From: Sandaracinaceae bacterium
Lineage (GTDB): Bacteria > Myxococcota_A > Polyangia > Polyangiales > Houyiibacteriaceae
Assembly (NCBI GenBank): GCA_020633055.1
Contig: JACKEJ010000012.1
Location: forward strand, 310,001 to 374,000
Length of the DNA stretch: 64,000 bases
Direction of reading: 5' to 3'
The position numbers and the translations under genes were made by a program. Shown piece after piece: positions 49,180 to 58,158 of the stretch (position 1 is the first letter of the stretch; the number at the start of each line of letters is the position of its first letter). The notes beneath the pieces were generated by a model. It saw only the letters and a program-made list of their open reading frames with translations. It searched no databases and had not been told where the DNA came from.

Positions 49180-50379
49180 TCACGGCGTGGCGGGCCACGC
49201 GTCCGCAGGCGCCTCACGCAGCATGCTGGCGTCGCCCAGCATCACAGCGAGCGTCTTCCGGAGCCGTGTGAACACGGACTCTTGCACGTACGGCACCCCG
49301 TAGCGCTCACACAGCGCGCGGACCTCCGGCTGCATGCGCTGGTACTGCAGCATGCTCATGTCCGGAAACACGTGGTGCTCGATCTGATAGTTCAAGAACC
49401 CGTGCAAGAAGTCGTTCAGGTCGCTGCCCGTCGCGAAGTTCGTGGAGCCCGCGACCTGCCGGAAGTAGAACTCTCCCTTGCCCTGCCGCACCGGCTCGTC
49501 GAAAGCGTACATGTCCTCGCCCGCGTGGTTCGTGGTGATGACCAGGAACGAGTGCAGGTTCGTGAACCACTCGGCCAGCAGGCTGTTGGCAAGCACGTTC
49601 CCGGCGGCGACCGGCCCGAGGGGCAGAAACAGGAGCGGCACGAGACCGAAGTGAAAGGCCGCGTAGGGCAGCAGGCAGCGCTTCCACAGCTCGGGCTCAC
49701 CCCACATGGACGCCAGGGACCGCGTGGGCGGGGCGTCGGCCGTGTCGCCCTCGCCGCGCTCCCGTCGCTGCGCGTCCTCCAGCAAGACGCGCAGCGTGTT
49801 CGGTGCGTAGTAGGTCAGCTTCCACGTGCTGGCGAAGAACGCGATGATCGCGGCGCGCGCCGGTCGCGGCAGCTCCGACGTCCGCAGCCAGTCCAGGTTC
49901 GCTTCCACCAGGTCGGGGTCTGCCACCTCCCCGAGCCGGTAGTGATGCAGCCGGTTGTGCTCGTGGTTCCAGGCCTGCGGATCGATCCAGTCGAGCCAGT
50001 CGCGAAACCGCCGCCGACCCACCGCGAAGTGGCGGCTGGTCCGTTCGGGGGACACGCCAGGGACGTGGTCGTAGCCTCGGTGGGACACGTGGTGGGCCAC
50101 CATCGCCCAGCGCGTCAGCCGCCCCTGGCTGATGAGGAAGGCGGACACCGGGTTCGGGGCCACCGCGGCGGTGGCGTACCCCACCGCGGTGCACGCACGC
50201 CCCCAGCGCTCGATCTTGGCCAGGTGGGCCAGGTCCGCGGGGCCAGCTGCCGCGCGCATGCGGCGCTTCAACTCGTCCAGCTCTCGCGCGAACTCGCGGA
50301 GGTCGATGTCCCGTGCCGAGACGGGCGCGTGAGCAGAGGCAGGGATGCGCGGGGGGGCCGAGGGGGCAGGTTGGGTCAT
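49180..50379 (-). CDS. Membrane fatty-acid desaturase
   Basis: This is a 399-residue di-iron membrane desaturase. The three histidine boxes are HVSHRGYDH, HEHNRLHHY and QIEHHVFPD, giving the expected eight-plus His ligands. Hydrophobic helices (AAIIAFFASTWKLTYY, LPYAAFHFGLVPLLFLPLG) lie between them. The ATG at 50379 is preferred to a longer frame. It probably introduces double bonds into membrane acyl chains; the QxxHH third box is typical of front-end/delta-type desaturases, but position is uncertain. No cytochrome b5 domain is present. Confidence 0.9.
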   Translation of the reverse strand: MTQPAPSAPPRIPASAHAPVSARDIDLREFARELDELKRRMRAAAGPADLAHLAKIERWGRACTAVGYATAAVAPNPVSAFLISQGRLTRWAMVAHHVSHRGYDHVPGVSPERTSRHFAVGRRRFRDWLDWIDPQAWNHEHNRLHHYRLGEVADPDLVEANLDWLRTSELPRPARAAIIAFFASTWKLTYYAPNTLRVLLEDAQRRERGEGDTADAPPTRSLASMWGEPELWKRCLLPYAAFHFGLVPLLFLPLGPVAAGNVLANSLLAEWFTNLHSFLVITTNHAGEDMYAFDEPVRQGKGEFYFRQVAGSTNFATGSDLNDFLHGFLNYQIEHHVFPDMSMLQYQRMQPEVRALCERYGVPYVQESVFTRLRKTLAVMLGDASMLREAPADAWPATP

Positions 50380-50578
50380 TGGGACGCGGCTCGCGGGGCG
50401 GCTCCGACATGTATCCCCGCCCGGCGCGGTCCGCAAACGCTCGTTTCGGCTTGCTGACAGGCCTCGCTGGGCGCATGAACTGCGGCACGGCACTCTCGCA
50501 GCGGTTTCGGGGCGCACAGCAACAGGTTGATGCGCGATCGAACCAAGCAGTCATGTTGGCTGCTGCGGCGTTCTTCGT

Positions 50579-50594
50579 GAGCTCCATTGAGCTC
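50579..50594 (+). promoter_or_regulatory. Small leader hairpin of the RRM gene
   Basis: GAGCTC-CATT-GAGCTC forms a 6-bp hairpin 43 nt before the RRM gene's ATG. Cold-regulated RRM genes often have structured leaders; this role is speculative. Confidence 0.3.
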
Positions 50595-50637
50595 CCTTGG
50601 GGCGGGTCAGGTCGAGAGGCTAGAAGAGAGAAATGTG

Positions 50638-51000
50638 ATGTCGAAGAAGCTATTTGTGGGGAGCCTCAGCTGGGGTACGGATGATCAGGGGCTGCGCACG
50701 GCGTTCGAGCGCTTTGGGGACGTGACCGACGCGAAGGTCATCACGGACCGTGACTCGGGCCGCAGCCGCGGGTTCGGGTTCGTGACCTTCGCTGATGATG
50801 GGGCCGCGGATCAGGCCATCGAGCAGATGCACGGGGCGACCCTCGACGGCCGCACCCTCAACGTCAACGAGGCGCAGGACCGTCGTGACGGCGGTGGCGG
50901 CGGCGGCGGGCGTGGCGGCTACGGCGGAGGTCGCGATCGCGACCGCGGCGGCCGTGATCGCGACCGCGGTGGCCGGGATGGCGGCGGCGGGCGCTGGTGA
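50638..51000 (+). CDS. Glycine-rich RRM RNA-binding protein
   Basis: This is a 120-residue protein with one RNA-recognition motif (about 1-80) containing RNP2 KLFVGSLSW and RNP1 RGFGFVTF, followed by a Gly/Arg/Asp-rich tail (RDRDRGGRDRDRGG). This is the architecture of cyanobacterial and proteobacterial Rbp-type proteins, which bind single-stranded RNA. AGAGAG lies 7 nt before the ATG. A clear terminator follows. Temperature or stress regulation is possible but not shown here. Confidence 0.93.
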   Translation: MSKKLFVGSLSWGTDDQGLRTAFERFGDVTDAKVITDRDSGRSRGFGFVTFADDGAADQAIEQMHGATLDGRTLNVNEAQDRRDGGGGGGGRGGYGGGRDRDRGGRDRDRGGRDGGGGRW

Positions 51001-51038
51001 TTCCAGCGTCAGCCGAAGGCTGGCGACCAGACTGAAAC

Positions 51039-51064
51039 GGGCTCCCAGACGGGGGCCCTTTTCA
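51039..51064 (+). terminator. Rho-independent terminator of the RRM gene
   Basis: GGGCTCCC (51039-51046) pairs with GGGGGCCC (51051-51058, one G-T pair) across a 4-nt loop, followed by TTTTCATTT. It lies 38 nt after the stop codon. Confidence 0.85.
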
Positions 51065-51197
51065 TTTGGGGTGTTCGGATCCAGCGCGGCGTGGTTTCCC
51101 CAGGCGGTCGCAAAGCGGACCAAAATTGCACTGTGGCGAACTTCCTGGCCCACCCAAGTCGGTGCTTGATGTATCGTCCGCCGAGAGAGAGACCGCT

Positions 51198-53228
51198 ATG
51201 TCACACGCCAGAAACCTTCGCCTTCTCCCGCTCTTCGCCTTTCTGCTAGCCAGTTCACTCGCCGAGCCCCCGGGGGCGAGGGCCCAGAGCGCGCTGGAGA
51301 CCGCTCAAGGACAAGCGCAAGCCGCCCGTGAGGCCTATCACTCGCTCGATCTCGACACGGCCCTCGAGCAGGCCCGTGCCGCCGTGGACACATGCGAACG
51401 CGGAGGGTGTCCGGGGCCGGACATGGCCCGCTACTACGTGCTGCAGGGCATGGTGGAGTACGCCGCCTCCCAGGACCGCGATCGCGCTCGCGCGATGTTT
51501 CGGCAGGCCGTGCACACGGACGCCAACGTCGAGCTGGACCCCGAGCTGGCCACCCCCGAGCTGCAGTCCATCCTGGTGGATGCGCGCGAGGATGTCGCCA
51601 TCGACGGAAGCCTCTCGCCAGAGCAGGCGGCCCGGACCGGCCAGCCAGAGGACGGCCCCCGGGGCCACGAGGGGGCGACCTGCCACTCCGACGACGCGTG
51701 CGGCGGCGGGCTGATCTGCGAAGAGAACCAGTGCGTGCCGGGTGAGCGCGTCGAGCCGGACCAGCCATGGCAGCGCTTCTTCCTCGAGGTGGGCTTCAAC
51801 ATGGCCGCCGCGACCGCCAGCCACCAGATGACGCCGACGGAGCGCCCCGTGGTGGCGACCGGCAACGACCCACAGGCCGACAGCGACCTCAGCAACGACA
51901 GCTACTACCTGGGAGGCACCAACGGGTGCAACGCCCCCGCTCCGGCCGACGGCGCCACGCCGACCGCGGACAACTACTGCGTACGCGTCACGTCCGGCCT
52001 CTTTGTGTTCGCGCCAGGGCTGCATGTCGGCGCTGGCCTCTGGCTCACCGAGCGCATCGGCCTCTCCGTCCGGGCCCGCATTGGCTTTGGCAATGGCGGC
52101 GGGACGCTGGCCTTCGTGCAGGTCGGCCTGCGCGCTCACTTCCGGCTCGTGGTGCCCAAGCCCGACGGCTTCCATCTCTCGCTGTTCTTGGGCGGCGGTG
52201 TGGGTCAGATCCAGGTTCGCCCCAAGCAGGAGCCGACCATGTCGGGCGGGTCGATCCAGCGCCCTTGGGCTCAGACGGGCATCGCCGGCGCCGAGCTGGG
52301 CGCCAACATCGGCTACCGCTTCACGCCCAACGTGGGCATCATCGTCCAGCCGGGCGTCTACGCCCTGTTCCCGGACTTCTCCCTCGGCCTGCAGGCGACC
52401 GTCGGCCTGGACCTGGCCTTCGGGGCCGTCGGTGGCGCGCCGCCGCCCCCACCCGAGCCGGAGCCCGAGGACGACGACCGCGACGGGGACCGCATCCTCA
52501 ACCACAACGACGCGTGCCCGGATGAGGCGGAGGACGTGGACGGCTTCGAGGACACGGACGGCTGCCCCGAGCTCGACAACGACAATGACGGCATCGTGGA
52601 CGCCGCCGACGCCTGTCCGCGCGAGGCCGAGGACATGGACGGTTTCGAGGACGGCGACGGCTGCCCCGAGCGCGACAACGACGGCGACGGCGTGCCCGAC
52701 GTGGACGACGCGTGCCCGAACGAGGTCGGCGTGGGCATCGCCCGCGGCTGCCCCGAGCCCGACCGCGACGGCGATGGCCTGGTCGACCGCATGGACAACT
52801 GTCCCGACGAGGCCGGTCCGCGCGAGAACCACGGCTGTCAGGAAGAGCAGTTCGTCGAGATCCAGGAAGACCGCCTGGTCATCACGCAGATCATCTACTT
52901 CCGCACCAACCGCGACGTCATCGAGGAGCGCTCGTTCCACCTGCTCGCGCAGATCGCCAACGTGCTCAACGCCCACCCGGAGATCCAGCGGGTGTCCATC
53001 GAGGGCCACACGGACAGCCGTGGTCGCGCCCGCAACAACCTGCGCCTGTCGCAGCGCCGCGCGCTGGCGGTCATGAACCACCTGGTGCGCACCGGCGGCG
53101 TGGACCCGGCGCGGCTCAGCTCCGAGGGTTACGGCTCCGAGCGGCCGGTCATCGAGAACGCGACCACCGAGGAAGAGCACGCGCAGAACCGTCGCGTGGA
53201 GTTCGTCATCCACCACGACGCGATGTGA
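51198..53228 (+). CDS. OmpA-family protein with TPR-like N-terminus and TSP3-like repeats
   Basis: This is a 676-residue envelope protein. Signal peptide (cleaved near ARA-Q), a short helical repeat region (about 30-150: AREAYHSLDLDTALEQARAAVDTCERG), a Cys-containing insert, a beta-barrel-like region (about 190-420), then Asp-rich repeats (NDNDGIVDAADACPREAEDMDGF; ~430-540) and a C-terminal OmpA domain (IYFRTNRDVIEERS, IEGHTDSRG, NRRVEFVIHHDAM). It anchors outer membrane to peptidoglycan. It shares the barrel-TSP3-OmpA plan with 18440-20119 but has the extra N-terminal module. Confidence 0.9.
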   Translation: MSHARNLRLLPLFAFLLASSLAEPPGARAQSALETAQGQAQAAREAYHSLDLDTALEQARAAVDTCERGGCPGPDMARYYVLQGMVEYAASQDRDRARAMFRQAVHTDANVELDPELATPELQSILVDAREDVAIDGSLSPEQAARTGQPEDGPRGHEGATCHSDDACGGGLICEENQCVPGERVEPDQPWQRFFLEVGFNMAAATASHQMTPTERPVVATGNDPQADSDLSNDSYYLGGTNGCNAPAPADGATPTADNYCVRVTSGLFVFAPGLHVGAGLWLTERIGLSVRARIGFGNGGGTLAFVQVGLRAHFRLVVPKPDGFHLSLFLGGGVGQIQVRPKQEPTMSGGSIQRPWAQTGIAGAELGANIGYRFTPNVGIIVQPGVYALFPDFSLGLQATVGLDLAFGAVGGAPPPPPEPEPEDDDRDGDRILNHNDACPDEAEDVDGFEDTDGCPELDNDNDGIVDAADACPREAEDMDGFEDGDGCPERDNDGDGVPDVDDACPNEVGVGIARGCPEPDRDGDGLVDRMDNCPDEAGPRENHGCQEEQFVEIQEDRLVITQIIYFRTNRDVIEERSFHLLAQIANVLNAHPEIQRVSIEGHTDSRGRARNNLRLSQRRALAVMNHLVRTGGVDPARLSSEGYGSERPVIENATTEEEHAQNRRVEFVIHHDAM

Positions 53229-53268
53229 GCAGCTTGACCGGTCGCCCCCCACGTACGACGTTGCGGGG

Positions 53269-54294
53269 GTGACCGGCCTGCGTCTCTTCGCCATCGGGGG
53301 CATCCCCGTATGGGTCAGCCCCTGGCTCCTGCTGCTGGGGGCTTTCCTCGTTCACGAGGAGGGCGTGAGTCAGGGCTTGGCGCTCACCCTTGGCCTCGCC
53401 GTGAGCGTCTTGGTGCACGAGCTGGGGCACGCCCTGGTGGCTCGGCGTTACCGTCTCTCGCCACAGATTCTCCTGCACGGCCTGGGGGGTCTGTGCGCCC
53501 ATGAGCGCGCGGAGCGAGATCGGCACGACGCGCTCATTCTCGTCGCTGGTCCATTGGCCGGACTGCTGCTGGGCGTGCTGGTGCTCGCGTCTTCATTCGC
53601 CCTCCAGTGGGCAAACGTGGCGATCGGCCGGCCAGCCGGGCGTGTGCTCGACTTCCTGATCGAAATAAACATCGGCTGGTCGTTGGTGAACCTCCTGCCC
53701 ATGTGGCCGCTGGACGGCGGACGCTTGTTCCGGTTGGGCCTCCTGCAGATGCTCCGCCCCTTGTGGGCGGAGCGCGTCACGCACGCGCTGTCTGTCGCCC
53801 TGCTCGGCGGAGCTGCGGTGGTCGCGTTCCTCGCACAGCAGCTCATGATCGGCTTCGTCGCGCTCTACTTCCTCCACCAGAACCTGCGCGTGCTGCTGGG
53901 CGAGGCCCCGGGCGACATCGTGCGCCCCAAGAACCCCCGCGTGAAGGCCATGCTGGCCGAGCTCGAGGCGGCCTACGCGTCCGGGGACGACGCGCTCGCG
54001 CTACGGCTCGGTCACCGGCTGCGCGAGGAGAGCTACCTGCCAGAGAGCGTGGTCCGCAAGACCTTCGCCATCGTCGGCGTCAGCACGGCGCGGCTCGGAC
54101 GCCACGCGGAGGCGCTCCCCTATCTGCAGCGGGCCGAGGTCCGCGCCGACGTGGTCGAGGCGCTCATCGAGTGCCTCCACATGCTGGACCGCGACCGCGA
54201 GCTGGACGCGCTGCTCGAGTCCAAGGCCTTCGGCCTCCTGCCCCAGCTTCGCCGCGAGGAGATCCTCTCGGTGGTCCGCCCCACCACCAGCTGA
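53269..54294 (+). CDS. Site-2-protease-family (M50) membrane metalloprotease
   Basis: This is a 341-residue intramembrane zinc protease. HELGH at 50-54 provides H50, E51 and H54; the third ligand D149 lies in NLLPMWPLDGGRL. Several hydrophobic helices span residues ~1-215, and the rest is a helical, TPR-like cytoplasmic tail (AYASGDDALALRLGHRLREE, HAEALPYLQRAEV). GTG start. It could cleave anti-sigma factors or signal peptides, as in regulated intramembrane proteolysis; the substrate is not evident nearby. Confidence 0.88.
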   Translation: MTGLRLFAIGGIPVWVSPWLLLLGAFLVHEEGVSQGLALTLGLAVSVLVHELGHALVARRYRLSPQILLHGLGGLCAHERAERDRHDALILVAGPLAGLLLGVLVLASSFALQWANVAIGRPAGRVLDFLIEINIGWSLVNLLPMWPLDGGRLFRLGLLQMLRPLWAERVTHALSVALLGGAAVVAFLAQQLMIGFVALYFLHQNLRVLLGEAPGDIVRPKNPRVKAMLAELEAAYASGDDALALRLGHRLREESYLPESVVRKTFAIVGVSTARLGRHAEALPYLQRAEVRADVVEALIECLHMLDRDRELDALLESKAFGLLPQLRREEILSVVRPTTS

Positions 54295-54374
54295 GGGCCG
54301 GTGGGCTGGGCCGCGAGCAGCCCACGGCGGTTTGGTCCGGCGTGCGGCGGGCCTAGCAGTCGGCTTTCGAACGG

Positions 54375-56138
54375 TTAGCCCCCCAAGGCGTTGGGGATGC
54401 GCGCGCGGGCCGTCTCGCGCTGGATCACGAGGTGGTCCTTGTCGAAGGGCGCGAGGGGCGGCCCCTCGGCAGGCGCCTCGGCGTCGATGGCCACGGGCGC
54501 GCCGGCCAGCTCGGCCAACGCCGTGAGGTAGGCCCCGAGCGTATGAGGCCCGAACAGCGTCGACGCGCCCTCGTAGCGCTGGTGCGCGTACTCTTCCCGC
54601 GTGGTGATGTATCCGCCGTAGCCATTGGCGTGACCTCCCACGACCGCATCGACGGCCGCGGGAATGCACGCACGCAGCAGCGCGCGCGCGCGACGACCTG
54701 CCGTGGTCGTGGGCTCCCCAGGCAACAGACCGACGGCCAGGCCAGCGATGGACAAGAGCTGCAGCGGCAGGAAACGCGGCGCCCACGGGTCGTCTCCCAA
54801 CGCGCCACCCGCGTGGGCCGCGCTCATGTAGGCCATGGAGTAGTCGAAGCGCCCGAGGGGGGCGACGGTGGTGTAGGGCACCAGGCCGAACGCCAGCCCG
54901 CGCACACCGTGGCCCACCTCGAACAGGGGCACCTGGGGGTCCTCGCTGGCGGAGCGCCGCCGCAGCGCCGCGATGGCCGAGAACACGGGCCGAAGACGGT
55001 GCAGCGGGCCGGGACCCTCGAGCGTACCCAGGCTCATGCTGAGTCCCAGGCGCGCGATGCGGGTCCGTACGTCGGCGGGCGAACGCAGGAGGTCTTGCCC
55101 CACGAACCTGGGCGCGACAGGCGCGTGTGCCATGTCGAGGTGGCGCGTGCGCCCGCCCACAGCCCCGGTCAGCGGCGCCGTCCGCGCGGCGCGATCGAAC
55201 GCTTGGTAGGCGTACTCGGCCTGCAGGGCGCCGTTCAGCTCGGCGCTGGCGTGGTCGTCGTCGTGCTCGCCGATCGCCTCCTGCCGCCCCTTGTCCCAGC
55301 GGCGGTTCGGCGACACGTCACCTGCCGCGCCTTGGGCGAAGATCGCGACGAACTCTGGACGGTGGCCCTCCGCTGCGGCGCGGCGCTCCACGCGGATCGC
55401 GGCGATGCCCTTGTTGTCGGGATGCAGCTCGTCCAGGTGAGGGTGCAGGCTGGTGCCGTGCAACCCGAACCAGTTCACCAAGCCGAGGCCGCGCCCGGCG
55501 GCGTCGCTCACTCGCAGGGTCTTGCTCGTGCGCGCCGTGGCTAGCTCGGGGCGATCCGTGGGCACCGCGCGTGTGTCCGCGTTGTCGTTGAAGGCGCGCA
55601 CCGAGCGGTTGAAGGCGACCGGGACGTGGTACGGGATGCGTGCCGTGGCGTAGCTGAGCGTCGCCGGCTCGGCCGCCGCGACCGCGTCCGTGATGGCGTC
55701 CACGATCCCCGCGACGACGGTGTCGAACACCGGGCGCGAGAAGCCACGGTTGGTCGTGTTGTACATCGGGAACTGTGACAGGCCGCTCGGTCCCGAGTGT
55801 GTGTGCGTGGCGCTCAGCGCGACGTTGTGCGGCCCCAGCCTTCGAAGCGACGCGTCGTCCTGGGCGCGTCGCGCGAGCTCCGAAAGGACGTGCAGCCGCA
55901 CGGCGCAGGTCATGTAGCCCAGCTCGGCCACCACCAGCGCCACGCGCCCGCCACGCTCCACGTCCTCCACGAACAGCGCCCGCGCGTGGAGAGGCATCGA
56001 CACGCCGCGCACCTTGTGGTGCGGGTGCTCCCAGCCGAGCATCGCCATGCCGTGTTCGTAGACGGTGATCTCGCGCCGGCCGAACCCGGCCCGATAGCGC
56101 AGCGCCGCCTGCGCGCCGTTCGGGGTCGCGTGAGACAT
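54375..56138 (-). CDS. Neutral/alkaline ceramidase-family hydrolase
   Basis: This is a 587-residue homologue of neutral ceramidase (N-acylsphingosine amidohydrolase). It contains SATHTHSGP (zinc site), GLHGTSLHPHLDELHPDNKG, FAQGAAGDVSPN with the catalytic serine S276, and NGYGGYITTREEYAHQRYEGASTLFGPHTL. All are in the family order. No signal peptide is visible, whereas known secreted bacterial ceramidases have one, so location is uncertain. Substrates may be ceramide or related N-acyl lipids, consistent with sphingolipids known from some Myxococcota. It is divergent from the YceI gene. Confidence 0.92.
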   Translation of the reverse strand: MSHATPNGAQAALRYRAGFGRREITVYEHGMAMLGWEHPHHKVRGVSMPLHARALFVEDVERGGRVALVVAELGYMTCAVRLHVLSELARRAQDDASLRRLGPHNVALSATHTHSGPSGLSQFPMYNTTNRGFSRPVFDTVVAGIVDAITDAVAAAEPATLSYATARIPYHVPVAFNRSVRAFNDNADTRAVPTDRPELATARTSKTLRVSDAAGRGLGLVNWFGLHGTSLHPHLDELHPDNKGIAAIRVERRAAAEGHRPEFVAIFAQGAAGDVSPNRRWDKGRQEAIGEHDDDHASAELNGALQAEYAYQAFDRAARTAPLTGAVGGRTRHLDMAHAPVAPRFVGQDLLRSPADVRTRIARLGLSMSLGTLEGPGPLHRLRPVFSAIAALRRRSASEDPQVPLFEVGHGVRGLAFGLVPYTTVAPLGRFDYSMAYMSAAHAGGALGDDPWAPRFLPLQLLSIAGLAVGLLPGEPTTTAGRRARALLRACIPAAVDAVVGGHANGYGGYITTREEYAHQRYEGASTLFGPHTLGAYLTALAELAGAPVAIDAEAPAEGPPLAPFDKDHLVIQRETARARIPNALGG

Positions 56139-56194
56139 CGGGCTGGTCTAGCAGGAGGACGGCGCTCGCGCCCGGCGGCGCAGTGTACGCTCGA

Positions 56195-56222
56195 CGTAAC
56201 AACCACCCCGTTCGGTGTTACG
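56195..56222. promoter_or_regulatory. Imperfect inverted repeat upstream of the YceI gene
   Basis: CGTAAC (56195-56200) and GTTACG (56217-56222) are inverted, with ACC/GGT continuing the pairing after a one-base bulge. It lies 41 bp before the YceI start in the divergent spacer. It could be an operator or a leader hairpin. Confidence 0.35.
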
Positions 56223-56263
56223 GGGAGGGTGCCGCCGCGACTCGCGGCATCGAAGGAGTTCTG

Positions 56264-57118
56264 ATGTCCCAAGGTTCCGTCCCCGTCCCCGTCCCCGTCC
56301 CCGTCCTCGTTCCCGTGCGGGCGCGTCGCGTCATCCACGCGTCCCTCGTGACCCTGCTCGCCGTCGCAGGCGTGGGTTGCGGCGACTCCACCCCTGCCGA
56401 GCCGGCCTCCGCCCCGCTCGAGCAGCCCGCCGCGCCCGCGGCCAGCAGCGCGTTCCAGGTGAACACCGACGGGAGCGCCGTGGACTTCATCATGGAGGCG
56501 CCGCTGGAGAACATCCACGGGCGCGCGCCCTCCTCCGTGCATGGCGAGCTGGATCTCGACCTCGCGCAGCTCTCTGCCAGCACCGCGCTGGTTCGGATCG
56601 ACCTGTTCCAGCTCGAGGTGCTCCAGCAGAAGCGCGAGACGGCAGACGAGGCGTTCGGCGAGGAGGTCCGGAACGAGACCCAGAACGAACACGTGCGCAC
56701 ATGGTTCGAGATCTCGCCGGACGCGCCGGAAGACGTCCGTGAGGCCAACCGCTGGGCCGAGTTCCGCGTCGAGCGCGTGGAGGGCCTCAGCGCCGACAGC
56801 GTGGCCGGCATGACCGGCGCCGAGCGCGTGGTGCAGGCCACGCTCCACGGGCAGCTGCGCATCCACGGACACACCGTGGCGAAGAGCGCGCGCGTGGAGC
56901 TGACATTCACCTACGAGGGCGACCGCGCCACCGGTGTGCGCGTCCGCTCCCTCGAGCCCGTCTCGGTGGGGCTCGAAGAGTACGACGTGCGTCCACGCAG
57001 CGCGTTCGGGACACTCGCGCAGCGCACGCTCGCAGCGCTGGGTGAGAAGGTCGCTACCGCAGCGCCGGTGACGTTCGACTTCCGCGCGTCCCCGGCAGCA
57101 GCGACCGCGACACTCTGA
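56264..57118 (+). CDS. YceI-like lipoprotein
   Basis: This is a 284-residue lipoprotein. AAGGAG precedes the ATG by 6 nt. An unusual N-terminus of Pro-Val dipeptides (residues 6-18) precedes the hydrophobic core and lipobox VAGVG-C39. The mature part is a YceI-type beta-barrel (NTDGSAVDFIMEAPLENIHGRA, ALVRIDLFQLEVLQQKRETA, ATLHGQLRIHGHTVAKSARVEL), a lipid- or isoprenoid-binding fold. Substrate unknown. It sits next to the ceramidase-family gene, which may mean a shared lipid role (inference). Confidence 0.8.
   Translation: MSQGSVPVPVPVPVLVPVRARRVIHASLVTLLAVAGVGCGDSTPAEPASAPLEQPAAPAASSAFQVNTDGSAVDFIMEAPLENIHGRAPSSVHGELDLDLAQLSASTALVRIDLFQLEVLQQKRETADEAFGEEVRNETQNEHVRTWFEISPDAPEDVREANRWAEFRVERVEGLSADSVAGMTGAERVVQATLHGQLRIHGHTVAKSARVELTFTYEGDRATGVRVRSLEPVSVGLEEYDVRPRSAFGTLAQRTLAALGEKVATAAPVTFDFRASPAAATATL
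56279..56314 (+). repeat. GTCCCC hexanucleotide repeat in the YceI N-terminus
   Basis: Four perfect GTCCCC units (56279-56302), then GTCCTC and GTTCCC, encode the Pro-Val run just after the start codon. Hexamer slippage would keep frame and change only the length of the N-region before the signal peptide core. Confidence 0.85.
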
Positions 57119-57120
57119 GC

Positions 57121-57174
57121 GTGAGCGCGCCGAGCTTCTCGTGAGCGCGCCGAGCTTCTCGTGAGCTCGCCGAC
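57121..57174. repeat. 20-bp tandem repeat just after the YceI stop
   Basis: Two perfect GTGAGCGCGCCGAGCTTCTC units (57121-57160) and a partial third (57161-57174) begin 3 nt after the TGA of the YceI gene. Confidence 0.8.
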
Positions 57175-57255
57175 GACGCGTGAGTGGTGCGTCGTGGACG
57201 TTGGATGCCCGGCGCCGGCGGGCCGTCGTGGCCAACCGCCGGGCGCCGCTTGGGC

Positions 57256-58083
57256 TCAGTGTCCGACCAGCGTGTCCAGCCGGTCCAGCGCGTCACTGGA
57301 CAGGCCGCTCTCGCGCGCCCACTCGAGGTAGCGACGCGCGTGGGCGTGGCGACGGAGGTTCACCGTGGACTGCAGCAGCTCCACCAGGCTGTCGCTGATG
57401 GCCGCGTTGTGGTTCACGTGCAGGTCCAGCAGCCACGCGAACCAGTCGGTGGCCGGGTCCGACTGCGCCAGCGTCGCCGCGTAGGTGGCGACCGTGTCGA
57501 TCTGGCGCGGCTCCAGGAGATCGCCTTGCTCGATGCGCAGCTCGATCTCCCGCGCGACACGGCGGAACATACGCGCCGCCTCCTCGGTGCGTCCAGCCTC
57601 GAGCGCACGCTCCACCACCTCGCCCAGCAGCTGGTACGTCCAGCTGCGGCTGGGCTCGACAGCGAAGCCGCTGAAGGTCTCGTCTTCCGCGATGGCCGGC
57701 GTGCCGCAGTGCGGGCACTCCTTGGCGGTGTCCGGGAAGGGTGTCTTGCACGCCCGGCACATGGTCATGAAGCCGGTGGTCTTCGCCTCCCGTGGCGCGC
57801 GGTCCACCATGTAGAACAGCAGCTCTTGCGTACCCAGACGCACGCGGTCGCCATCGTGGAGGAGCGCGGCGCCCTCGATCAGCTGGCCGTTGATCCGCGT
57901 CCCGTTGCGGCTGCCCAGGTCCATGATCTGTGCCGTGTCCCCACCGATGAGGATGCGCGCGTGCTGACGTGACACGAGCGGGTCTTCCAGCGTCACGTGG
58001 CACTCAGGGCTCCGCCCCATCAGCACTTCCGGCCCTACCAGGTCGAACTCTTGCAACAGGAATTTGAGTCTGAATCGGGCCAC
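57256..58083 (-). CDS. FHA-domain/zinc-ribbon protein 1
   Basis: This 275-residue cytoplasmic protein binds phosphothreonine peptides through an N-terminal FHA domain (GRSPECH 23-29, SRQHA 39-43, GSRNGT 57-62). A zinc ribbon follows (C109, C112, C123, C126), then a helical region (WTYQLLGEVVERALEAGRTEEAARMFRRV). The GTG at 58083 is chosen because GGAG lies 8 nt before it and it aligns with the paralogue; an upstream frame adds 18 residues. It probably reads the phosphorylation state of a Ser/Thr kinase substrate. It is downstream of the second FHA gene. Confidence 0.85.
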   Translation of the reverse strand: MARFRLKFLLQEFDLVGPEVLMGRSPECHVTLEDPLVSRQHARILIGGDTAQIMDLGSRNGTRINGQLIEGAALLHDGDRVRLGTQELLFYMVDRAPREAKTTGFMTMCRACKTPFPDTAKECPHCGTPAIAEDETFSGFAVEPSRSWTYQLLGEVVERALEAGRTEEAARMFRRVAREIELRIEQGDLLEPRQIDTVATYAATLAQSDPATDWFAWLLDLHVNHNAAISDSLVELLQSTVNLRRHAHARRYLEWARESGLSSDALDRLDTLVGH

Positions 58084-58158
58084 CGCGCGTTCTCCGTGCT
58101 GGAAAATATCACACTCAGCTGAACTCGCCCGTCCCAAGTGCGCTGGGGGACATTCTGG

